Source: a virus. Taken from it: 41,730 nt of DNA. The translations under genes were made by a program, and so were the position numbers. The notes under the pieces are model-generated. The model saw only the letters and a list, made by a program, of their open reading frames with translations. It searched no databases and was not told the origin of the DNA. Below, in pieces: positions 6,932 through 12,485 of this stretch (positions are counted from its first letter, which is position 1; every line of letters begins with the position of its first letter). Location: positions 1-41,730 of IMG/VR virus record IMGVR_UViG_3300036791_001556, one strand, 5' to 3'.

Positions 6932-6959
6932 TTGACAAGGCATCGTTTGCTAGTACGCT
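6932..6959 (+). promoter_or_regulatory. Candidate rightward sigma-70 promoter for the repressor gene
   Basis: A perfect TTGACA (6932-6937), a 16-bp spacer and TACGCT (6954-6959), 38 bp before the ATG of the HTH gene. Apart from these two promoters, the rest of the 6778-6997 gap shows no gene or clear structure. Confidence 0.5.
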
Positions 6960-6997
6960 AGAGTGCTACCAGAACGAGTCTCGTACGCGACCTTTAG

Positions 6998-7240
6998 ATG
7001 ATTGTGCCGCTCGTGTTGCCCCGACGACCATCTCGTGTCGTGCGCGTGTTTCGTGAGCGTTTGCTGACCCTTCGCCTCAAACTCGCGCTCTCCCAGGAGG
7101 AGCTCGCCGACAAAGCCGGTATCGGGCGATCGACCATCATCAAACTCGAGCGCGGTGGCCATTGCCCGCGGCCCTCAACGGTGCGCAAGCTGGCCAGGGC
7201 GCTCGGCGTCAGACCCAGCGAGCTCGTCGATATCGGCTAG
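6998..7240 (+). CDS. Cro/C1-type helix-turn-helix regulator
   Basis: 80 residues. The HTH_3 fold is plain: LTLRLKLALSQEELADKAGI, then GRSTIIKLERGGHCPRPSTV, then RKLARALGVRPSELVDIG. It lacks a dimerisation or cleavage domain, so it resembles a Cro-like or short immunity repressor. It is divergent from the leftward operon, adjoins the integrase, and is surrounded by three copies of a GGACAC dyad, the usual arrangement for a lysogeny switch. The true N terminus may be a little downstream, since residues 1-14 look unstructured. Confidence 0.8.
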   Translation: MIVPLVLPRRPSRVVRVFRERLLTLRLKLALSQEELADKAGIGRSTIIKLERGGHCPRPSTVRKLARALGVRPSELVDIG

Positions 7241-7241
7241 C

Positions 7242-7263
7242 GGACACGTTTTTTTTCGTGTCC
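7242..7263. promoter_or_regulatory. Dyad repeat copy C (GGACACG-T8-CGTGTCC)
   Basis: Perfect 7-bp arms GGACACG and CGTGTCC around eight T residues, two bases after the stop of the repressor-like gene. It shares the AGCGGACACGTTT core with copies A and B. With T in the loop rather than after the stem it is a poor terminator, although it follows a stop codon. It is either the third operator or a stem-loop ending the repressor transcript. Confidence 0.45.
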
Positions 7264-7309
7264 CGTGATGTCCGCGCCGGCGCGCTCCGCCGGGCGCAGA
7301 CTGGTGGGC

Positions 7310-7471
7310 ATGGCCGACCCCGCGAAGGCACCTGCCGTCAGGAAGGAAAAGCCGGCGCCCGAACTCGACACCAGCGAAGCGCGCGCGCTCGCGCCTGTCT
7401 ACGACTACATACGCAGCCTGGTCGCACAGTGGGAACGCGAGCGCTCACGCGGCGAAGACAAGTCGGCCTGA
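7310..7471 (+). CDS. Small hypothetical protein (53 aa)
   Basis: Starts MADPAKAPAVRKEKPAPELD and ends in a helix VYDYIRSLVAQWERERSRGE. It is downstream of the repressor on the same strand and converges on the integrase, overlapping its last 27 bp. The frame opens further upstream at 7265. Charged and helical, with no recognisable family. Support is positional and compositional only. Confidence 0.4.
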   Translation: MADPAKAPAVRKEKPAPELDTSEARALAPVYDYIRSLVAQWERERSRGEDKSA

Positions 7472-9217
7472 CGGTAGCAATTGCATCCTGAACTTCAAGA
7501 ACGACACGGCAGAATTACTACCGTCGCTCCGACGCAAATTGATCTTGCCAGACCACTCAATCGCGACCTCGCGCTGCGGCTTGAGCTGCACCACCACCTG
7601 CTCGCCGTCGCCACCGAGGCGCGCCCGTAGGCCGAGCAACTCGATGAGGTGACGTCGCTGCTCAGGTGTGGCCCGTTCGCCGACCTCGTCGACCATGCCG
7701 GCCAGCCGCTCGATTTCGGCCGCCTCGTCGACACTGACGCCGTCACCCGCCGCGCTGCGTACCTCGTGCAATTCACGTCGCAGACGGACGAGCAAGTGCT
7801 TGATTTCGTCGCGGCTCGCCTCGTGAATCGGCCGCTCCTCCTCTGACTCGGGAGTGCCCTCGGCGTCAAGCTCGGTGATGCGCCTGACGTGCACGCCGAG
7901 ACGCCGCTCCTGCTGCGCGATGCTCGTCTCGATTGCCCGTTCATGATCTTCGCGACCGACGTCCCCTGCTCGCCGCCGTTCGCGTGCGTCGGCGAGGTCG
8001 GCGCGCAGCCGAGCGGGATCACTCAAGGCGACGGTGAGCTCCGACCACGCGCGCGCCTCGAGGACCTCGGCCCGAATCGTCGGCAACTCGCAGCGCGGGA
8101 CATCGTCAAACCGTGCCCGGTGAACGGGCGGGAAACGGAACGGGCAGAGGTAGTAACGGTCGCCGAGACGACTGGCGCGCTTGGCGTGCAGAACGACGTC
8201 GGCACCCTCACGCGCCGAGCACGGCTCACAGACGAGGCGGCCGCGGAACAGAAACTCGTCATCCCGCGTGCCCTTACGCGCGGCGCCGCGGTGGCTACGA
8301 CGAGTGGCGAGCGCCTCGGCAACACGCTCAAATGTGTCCTCACTGACGATCCGATCGACCTCGAACGAACGCTCGTGATACGTGTACGTGCCGACGTATA
8401 ACCGTGAGGTCAGGATGCGATACACCGCGTCGTCGCCCCACCGAGCCCCGGCGTTGGCGGTATAGCGCGCCTTGCGGAACGTGCGCGCAGCGCCAGGTGG
8501 TGCAATGTGTTCATCGTGCAGCCACTGCAGCAAATCAGCGACAGGCGAACCCAGCGCCCGAGCGTAGAGCTCGCGCACGATCGCAGCCTCGGGTTCGTAT
8601 ACCTGCAGTCCGCAAACGCGCCGTTTCGGGGACTGGTCGCGCACGTAGCGATAGCCGTAGGGCGCTGTGCCCTGTCCGACCACCTGCCCTGCGGCGGCCT
8701 TGTCACGCCGTCCGTTCATGGTTCGCCAGCGAGTTTTGGCGCGCTCGAGTTGCGCCTCTTGAAACGCGTCGAGCTCCATTCTCTGACGCCAATAGGCGGG
8801 GTACGGGTTGCCGTCCGCCGCGTCCGGCATCTCCGGAATGTCGCCCCAGATAACCCGCACGCCGTAGCTGCGAACGAGTTGCGTAAACCCGATGCCTTTC
8901 GCCGTTTCGCGGGTCCACCGGTCGGTGGTGGGCACGATCAGCGTTTTGTACCGCCCTGCGCGGGCGAGCGCGATGCAACGGTCGAGTTCGGGGAGGTCTG
9001 TGCGCGCACCACTGGCGTTGTCATCGACGCCGTCGGTAAACCGCAACTCGGGCGGGATGGTGACGCCGAACTCAAGTGCCAGTTCATCGACGCTGCGGTC
9101 CTGTCGCTTGAGGCCGTGGCCGTACAACGCCTGCACCTGACGGCTGACGCGTTCGTAGGACGCAGCGGTCTCAGACGGTTCGGTTGGCCACGCCGTCGCT
9201 TTGCGTAAACTGGTCAT
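7445..9217 (-). CDS. int: Large serine recombinase (phage integrase)
   Basis: 590 residues, the length and order of large serine integrases. The catalytic domain has AASYERVSRQVQ with probable nucleophile Ser25 and the TTDRWTRE arginines. A recombinase domain follows (GTAPYGYRYV, then AVYRILTSRLYVGTYTYHER). A zinc ribbon holds Cys330, Cys333, Cys358 and Cys376. A long Arg/Glu-rich coiled coil lies at about 400-500, and a C-terminal tail closes the protein. These enzymes recombine attP with attB directionally, without tyrosine chemistry. Position beside the repressor indicates a temperate phage. The start is the ATG at 9217, preceded by about 180 bp of non-coding DNA that is the likeliest place for attP. 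Confidence 0.93.
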   Translation of the reverse strand: MTSLRKATAWPTEPSETAASYERVSRQVQALYGHGLKRQDRSVDELALEFGVTIPPELRFTDGVDDNASGARTDLPELDRCIALARAGRYKTLIVPTTDRWTRETAKGIGFTQLVRSYGVRVIWGDIPEMPDAADGNPYPAYWRQRMELDAFQEAQLERAKTRWRTMNGRRDKAAAGQVVGQGTAPYGYRYVRDQSPKRRVCGLQVYEPEAAIVRELYARALGSPVADLLQWLHDEHIAPPGAARTFRKARYTANAGARWGDDAVYRILTSRLYVGTYTYHERSFEVDRIVSEDTFERVAEALATRRSHRGAARKGTRDDEFLFRGRLVCEPCSAREGADVVLHAKRASRLGDRYYLCPFRFPPVHRARFDDVPRCELPTIRAEVLEARAWSELTVALSDPARLRADLADARERRRAGDVGREDHERAIETSIAQQERRLGVHVRRITELDAEGTPESEEERPIHEASRDEIKHLLVRLRRELHEVRSAAGDGVSVDEAAEIERLAGMVDEVGERATPEQRRHLIELLGLRARLGGDGEQVVVQLKPQREVAIEWSGKINLRRSDGSNSAVSFLKFRMQLLPSGRLVFAA

Positions 9218-9256
9218 TGCAGGTTCAAAGTCCTTTCACTGCGTTGAATCTGTCGT

Positions 9257-9290
9257 GCCCCGGGTGTTGCAAGCACCGCGGGGCGTTTCT
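9257..9290 (+). terminator. Stem-loop with T-rich tail upstream of int
   Basis: GCCCCGGGTG (9257-9266) pairs with CACCGCGGGGC (9274-9284) with one bulged base, followed by GTTTCT. It reads as an intrinsic terminator on the plus strand, yet no plus-strand gene lies before it. It may be a fragment of an attachment site that matches a host terminator. Confidence 0.4.
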
Positions 9291-9312
9291 ATGAGCGTTG
9301 CGGGGATTGTAG

Positions 9313-9340
9313 GGAATGCACCGGCATGCCGCCTGCATCC
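9313..9340. other. Dyad in the int upstream gap (attP candidate)
   Basis: The 10-bp palindrome CGGCATGCCG (9322-9331) is flanked by GGAATGCA and TGCATCC, giving an imperfect dyad about 28 bp long in the int upstream region. Large serine integrases use attP sites of about 50 bp with imperfect dyad symmetry close to int. The assignment is speculative because the centre is symmetrical, whereas crossover dinucleotides are usually not. Confidence 0.2.
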
Positions 9341-9398
9341 GTCTGTACCCATCCCGTAACGCTACGCGAATGACCCCTGCGCGCTACACTACCGAGCC

Positions 9399-9665
9399 AT
9401 GTCTGAGGTGATCTGTCGCGACTGTGGGGAGTCGTGCAGCGAGTTGCCCGACGATCCAGCGCCGAACGTGTGCCCCAGGTGCTACGTGAAGCGCCTCGCA
9501 CGCATCGCGCCGGAGCTCGTTCGCATCGTTCAGAAGTACAAGGACCCGGTCATCAGCAGGATGTGGCTGCGGCGGGCCCTGATCCGGACCGGCGGCGAGC
9601 TGCCCGAGTGGGCCGACAAGCATGCGGCTCGGCTCTTCGGAACGGCACCCGGCAGCACGTGGTAG
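9399..9665 (+). CDS. Small zinc-ribbon-like protein (88 aa)
   Basis: MSEVICRDCGESCSELPDDP then NVCPRCYVKRLARI gives Cys6, Cys9, Cys26 and Cys29, a compact zinc ribbon. The rest is helical and basic (IVQKYKDPVISRMWLRRALI). It is the first of three short plus-strand genes next to the integrase. A TACACT hexamer about 10 bp before the ATG could be a -10 element. The function is unknown; nucleic-acid binding is plausible. Confidence 0.65.
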   Translation: MSEVICRDCGESCSELPDDPAPNVCPRCYVKRLARIAPELVRIVQKYKDPVISRMWLRRALIRTGGELPEWADKHAARLFGTAPGSTW

Positions 9666-9670
9666 AGATA

Positions 9671-9850
9671 ATGGGCATCTTGGCCAGGGACTGGGTGGAC
9701 TGGGTGGACTGCGTCACGGTGGTGATGCTGAGCCTGACCACGGTATTCAGCTACCTGAACGAGAGCTACGGCACGGCGGTCCTCGCCGGCGTGTGCGCCG
9801 GCCTGGTCGCCGGCATGCAGCTCGCCAGGGGGGTCTATCGCACGCGATAG
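9671..9850 (+). CDS. Small two-helix membrane protein (59 aa)
   Basis: MGILARDWVDWVDCVTVVML, then YLNESYGTAVLAGVCAGLVA, ends in a basic tail RGVYRTR. Two hydrophobic segments are separated by a short polar loop. The start is 5 bp after the upstream stop with GAGATA before the ATG. It could be a holin-like or superinfection-exclusion protein of the prophage state; neither can be shown from sequence. Confidence 0.5.
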   Translation: MGILARDWVDWVDCVTVVMLSLTTVFSYLNESYGTAVLAGVCAGLVAGMQLARGVYRTR

Positions 9851-9965
9851 AGATGCGCCGTTCCCCTCCGGTCGGCCAAAGGGAGCAGTTCTTCGAACTA
9901 GAACAGCCTGGTTCAGAGAATGGCGTTCAGTTGCAGGCAGCAACGGGCGCGTCACGCTGACGGCC

Positions 9966-10238
9966 ATGGCTGCTCGTATGCAGGTAACACCAGCCACGGC
10001 CAGAAGCTACTTCAGGAAATGGGGTGCTCCCCCAGAAACCACGGAAGGCTGGGAACTGCGCGTCATCGTCGATGACATCGCGCGGCAGGTGCACCTCTGC
10101 GCCCAGTTCCCAGGTCTCTCGTACCCGCTTGCGCAACTCACCCTCACCTATGCCCAGGCGCAGGTGCTCCAAGCCCACCTCGCTGACCTTATCGAACGCA
10201 ACGTCCTGCACGATGATCAGTCAGGGCTTGCGGACTGA
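9966..10238 (+). CDS. Hypothetical protein (90 aa)
   Basis: MAARMQVTPATARSYFRKWG, then LRVIVDDIARQVHLCAQFPG, then QAQVLQAHLADLIERNVLHD. It looks like a short beta region followed by helices. The stop codon lies inside a perfect 8-bp-arm inverted repeat. The 115 bp before it hold no gene. No family is recognised. Confidence 0.5.
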   Translation: MAARMQVTPATARSYFRKWGAPPETTEGWELRVIVDDIARQVHLCAQFPGLSYPLAQLTLTYAQAQVLQAHLADLIERNVLHDDQSGLAD

Positions 10239-10240
10239 TC
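10215..10240 (+). terminator. Hairpin spanning a stop codon
   Basis: Perfect 8-bp arms GATCAGTC (10215-10222) and GACTGATC (10233-10240) with a 10-nt loop; the right arm contains the TGA of the 9966-10238 gene. No strong T-run follows, so it may be an RNA-end protecting stem or a weak terminator. Confidence 0.5.
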
Positions 10241-10260
10241 CAGGGTAAGTTTGCTAGAGA

Positions 10261-10280
10261 TAAGCAGGCCGGCCTGCTTA
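10261..10280. terminator. 20-bp perfect palindrome between convergent genes
   Basis: TAAGCAGGCCGGCCTGCTTA is a perfect palindrome in the 60-bp gap between the rightward gene ending at 10238 and the leftward gene ending at 10299. Together with the adjacent hairpin it probably separates convergent transcripts. A protein-binding site is the alternative. Confidence 0.5.
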
Positions 10281-10298
10281 ACTGCTGCTTAAGGCGAA

Positions 10299-10523
10299 TT
10301 AGCTCTGGCCCAGCAGACGCGTGAAGAGCGTGTACACGACGAACCCCACCAGCACTGCGCCGCCAAGCAGGAGCACGACGCTGGCGAGACCCGCCTCCCA
10401 CTTGCCGGCGAGTTTCGCGCGACGACGCTGATACCCGATCGAGAGCGAGATGCTGAGGTTGAATGACGACCGCGCGTCATCGCTGGGTTCCTCATCCTCG
10501 GGTCCAGATAAAGACGGAAGCAC
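10299..10523 (-). CDS. Small membrane protein with acidic N-terminal part
   Basis: With a GTG start at 10523 the protein has 74 residues: a Pro/Glu/Asp-rich beginning (GPEDEEPSDDARSS), a middle basic part (IGYQRRRAKLAGKWE) and a C-terminal transmembrane helix (GLASVVLLLGGAVLVGFVVY). No good Shine-Dalgarno sequence marks the start; a TTG at 10565 is an alternative. It is the last of three small membrane genes after the cysteine-peptidase-like gene, so it is a holin or spanin-like candidate by context. Confidence 0.5.
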   Translation of the reverse strand: MLPSLSGPEDEEPSDDARSSFNLSISLSIGYQRRRAKLAGKWEAGLASVVLLLGGAVLVGFVVYTLFTRLLGQS

Positions 10524-10587
10524 CCAACAGCACCAGGATGAACACGCCGAGCAGCACGAGCTCAAGGCTTACACGTGGCCGTGGCAA
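10492..10587 (-). CDS. Tiny membrane peptide (31 aa, TTG start)
   Basis: The frame after the TTG reads MPRPRVSLELVLLGVFILVL, then LGASVFIWTRG. A basic N terminus, one hydrophobic helix and a basic C-terminal end are typical of tiny phage membrane peptides. It begins 3 bp after the stop of the 10591-10743 gene and overlaps the 5' part of the next gene. The start codon is unusual and the evidence is composition plus tight packing. Confidence 0.4.
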   Translation of the reverse strand: MPRPRVSLELVLLGVFILVLLGASVFIWTRG

Positions 10588-10590
10588 GCC

Positions 10591-10743
10591 TCAGAGCATA
10601 CGCGCCAGCGCGAGACCACCTATGAGCAGTCCGAGGCGCAGGTCGATCTGAGCGAGCGCCAGGAACACGATATCGACGACCAGCACGATCAACGCCAGCA
10701 CCCAGCCGACGGTCACCCATGCGGGCGCACCCGTGATCTGCAT
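10591..10743 (-). CDS. Small two-helix membrane protein, holin candidate
   Basis: 50 residues starting MQITGAPAWVTVGWVLALIV, with two hydrophobic segments separated by AQIDLR and ending in a basic tail. A GGGAGG about 11 nt upstream, overlapping the end of the cysteine-peptidase-like gene, supports the ATG at 10743. The size, topology and position next to a wall-degrading candidate suit a small holin; sequence alone cannot prove it. Confidence 0.55.
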   Translation of the reverse strand: MQITGAPAWVTVGWVLALIVLVVDIVFLALAQIDLRLGLLIGGLALARML

Positions 10744-10748
10744 CGTGC

Positions 10749-11312
10749 TCAGATCCTCCCCACCACGATCATTCCGTTCCAACTACCCCAAGTGGCTGCC
10801 TCATCCGCACTGAGTTCCTGACCAACTCCTTTCCAACTGGGAGCTGGGTTGGCCAAGTAGATGACCCCTGGTCCCAATGTCCGGCAACCGACATGGTGGT
10901 AAAAGCGTGCCCCGTTGATCTGCAGCGGGTAGGCGCCGGCCCACGCCAGGATGTCCGACTGGCTCAGGTATTGCTTGCGCTGTACGGCGTAGCCCAGGCT
11001 GTTGAACATGGTCTCGAGGTCGTACATGTCCGCCCTGGCCAGCCCATACGCGGGATCGACCGCGCCGTAGTAGGTTGCCGCGCGCAGGGTGTCGACCACG
11101 TCGAACTCGTTCCACGCTCGCCCCAGCCGATCGTCACCCACGGCATTCAGCAGCCACGCAGAGCTCGCGCACGAGCACGTCCAGTCCGCAGTCTGGATGA
11201 CGGCCGGCTCCGACGGGGCATACACAAACCCTTCGACTGGCGGCTGGGGATCAGGCGGGTAGGGTTCTTGGGGCGTCGGCACCCACACCGGCGTCCACCA
11301 GGCCACGGTCAT
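10749..11312 (-). CDS. Cysteine-peptidase-like endolysin candidate
   Basis: 187 residues. After a Pro-rich N terminus comes QTADWTCSCASSAWLLNAVG, with Cys46 or Cys48 before a helix as in papain-like or C39-type peptidases, and GARFYHHVGCRTLGPG, with His139/His140 followed by a turn and IYLANPAP as the likely His and Asn/Asp region. LARADMYDLETMFNSLGYAV matches the substrate-groove helix of C39-like families. It is followed by three small membrane proteins, so it is the best candidate for the phage endolysin. There is no signal peptide. A virion-associated protease is the alternative. Confidence 0.5.
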   Translation of the reverse strand: MTVAWWTPVWVPTPQEPYPPDPQPPVEGFVYAPSEPAVIQTADWTCSCASSAWLLNAVGDDRLGRAWNEFDVVDTLRAATYYGAVDPAYGLARADMYDLETMFNSLGYAVQRKQYLSQSDILAWAGAYPLQINGARFYHHVGCRTLGPGVIYLANPAPSWKGVGQELSADEAATWGSWNGMIVVGRI

Positions 11313-11545
11313 AGAGGGTCGTTAGCGAGTTCGGCACCGGTTTCCGGGGACCAATCTATGCATGCTCCGGACGCGAATGCCCTTTGGACATGCCCGTTGC
11401 CCACGTCGATTTCGTCGCTGATCGGTGGCCCCAGATACTGCGGCGGATCGGCTGCCTTGAGCGCCCGCCAGTACGCGTACACCCCGTTCTCTGTACCTAC
11501 CCAATATTGCCCCCAAATAAGATGGTCGATCATCGATCCTGCCAT
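11309..11545 (-). CDS. Hypothetical protein (78 aa), intact paralogue of the disrupted gene
   Basis: Begins MAGSMIDHLIWGQYWVGTEN and continues through YWRALKAADPPQYLGPPISD. An AGGAG precedes the ATG at good spacing. The stop overlaps the start of the cysteine-peptidase-like gene (ATGA), so the two are coupled. The first 24 residues match the remnant at 12105-12036 at 17 positions, so this is one of two tandem copies. The function is unknown; Trp- and Tyr-rich short proteins between tail and lysis genes may be virion components. Confidence 0.6.
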   Translation of the reverse strand: MAGSMIDHLIWGQYWVGTENGVYAYWRALKAADPPQYLGPPISDEIDVGNGHVQRAFASGACIDWSPETGAELANDPL

Positions 11546-11564
11546 GCTGCTCTCCTAAAATGCA

Positions 11565-11620
11565 TGGCCGGCGCGCAGTGCAATCTGCCGCCGGCCAGAC
11601 ACCACAGGAGTCCACCTGCG
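11565..11620 (+). promoter_or_regulatory. Structured leader of the HNH gene
   Basis: A 9-bp perfect stem TGGCCGGCG / CGCCGGCCA (11565-11573 and 11589-11597) with a 15-nt loop, a 3-nt gap, then ACCACAGGAG and a start ATG at 11621. The same geometry and the same ACCACAGGAG-N3-ACCTGCG ribosome-binding segment precede the HNH gene at 29154. Confidence 0.6.
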
Positions 11621-12040
11621 ATGCCCTTCGACTTTACGTGTCCGCGCTGCGGAACCGACTTCGTCGCGAATCGAAAGAATCGCCACTTCTGTTCGCGGGC
11701 CTGTCAGTGGCAAACACCTGAGATCAGGTTCTGGAATAGCGTCGATACTTCCGGCGAATGCTGGATCTGGACCAGAGGTCATGACCACTTCGGCTACGGC
11801 ACATTCTTCGTTGAAAATGTTCACGTAACGAGCCATCGCTACGCCTATGCATCGCGGTATGGGCCGATTCCGCCCGGCAAGCACGTTTTGCACAAGTGCG
11901 ACAACCCACCCTGCGTACGTCCCGATCATCTGTTCCTTGGCGACCAGCAATCCAACATGGCAGACATGCTCTCTAAGGGCCGAGCAAGCCCTCCGCCGCA
12001 CGAGCGTGGTCCACGAGGTCCACACAAACCGCGGGCGTAG
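11621..12040 (+). CDS. HNH homing-type endonuclease
   Basis: 139 residues on the strand opposite to its neighbours. An N-terminal zinc ribbon (FTCPRCGTDF, then HFCSRACQW) is followed by the HNH_3 core VLHKCDNPPCVRPDHLFLGD and an Arg/Pro-rich tail. The domain nicks or cuts DNA and usually spreads its own gene into unoccupied sites. The stop codon lies in the flanking gene remnant, as if the insertion borrowed it. It resembles the HNH at 29154 in core, zinc-ribbon layout and leader, so the two are probably related mobile genes. Confidence 0.88.
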   Translation: MPFDFTCPRCGTDFVANRKNRHFCSRACQWQTPEIRFWNSVDTSGECWIWTRGHDHFGYGTFFVENVHVTSHRYAYASRYGPIPPGKHVLHKCDNPPCVRPDHLFLGDQQSNMADMLSKGRASPPPHERGPRGPHKPRA

Positions 12041-12105
12041 GTGCCGTTTTCCGAGCCTGCCCAGAACTGTCCCCACACGAGGTGGTCTATCTGCGAGCCG
12101 CTCAT
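12036..12105 (-). pseudogene. Remnant of a paralogue cut by the HNH insertion
   Basis: An ATG overlapping the upstream stop (ATGA) opens a frame reading MSGSQIDHLVWGQFWAGSEN GTYA, which matches the start of the 11309-11545 protein at 17 of 24 residues. The similarity ends exactly where the HNH gene's 3' end begins. The frame then continues antisense through the HNH gene and stops at 11926, with no paralogue-like sequence. The missing C-terminal part is not found between the HNH gene and 11545. Confidence 0.7.
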
Positions 12106-12485
12106 GCCGCCACCGTATCTAACTGCCAGCGGCCAACTCCGTCCATTTCTTCACAGTGTTTCTTGACGTGGTCCTCGGCGACTGTGAGCTCCGTGTCGCG
12201 CGCCAGGCCTTCCGGGCACGGGCAGCCCTCGCGCAGCGCTAGCTCGACGAACATCTGCTGCACCAGCGCGGGCTGCGCACCACCACCTACCGGCGCTGTG
12301 CTGACCGAGCCGCACACCGGGCAGACGACGACGGCGAACTGGTGGCTAGGCGTGCCGTCCATGGTCTGGGTGTGCACCACCTCGGTCGGGTCGATAGTGC
12401 CCGTGTGCGCGCCGCCTAGAGCATCGTCGTGGACCACGACCCAGGCTGGCGCGGCTGATTGAAAATCGCTCACGAAGATGCTCAT
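12102..12485 (-). CDS. Hypothetical virion-region protein with CxxC
   Basis: 127 residues, MSIFVSDFQSAAPAWVVVHD, then HQFAVVVCPVCGSVSTAPVG, with further Cys and His (GCPCPEG, VKKHCEEMDG). The Cys pairs could bind one zinc. It is coupled by ATGA overlaps to the tail-fibre-like gene upstream and to the disrupted paralogue downstream. It is perhaps an accessory of the receptor-binding apparatus; the function is unknown. Confidence 0.6.
   Translation of the reverse strand: MSIFVSDFQSAAPAWVVVHDDALGGAHTGTIDPTEVVHTQTMDGTPSHQFAVVVCPVCGSVSTAPVGGGAQPALVQQMFVELALREGCPCPEGLARDTELTVAEDHVKKHCEEMDGVGRWQLDTVAA

Noticed and set aside
9222-9233. GGTTCAAAGTCC upstream of int, resembling a tRNA T-loop (attachment in a tRNA gene)
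   Set aside because: The loop would have eight bases, the flanking bases do not form a 5-bp T-stem, and no acceptor or anticodon arm is present.
9890-9912. AGTTCTTCGAACTAGAAC as an SOS/LexA box
   Set aside because: It has local symmetry but not the spacing of a known LexA site, and no damage-response gene follows directly.
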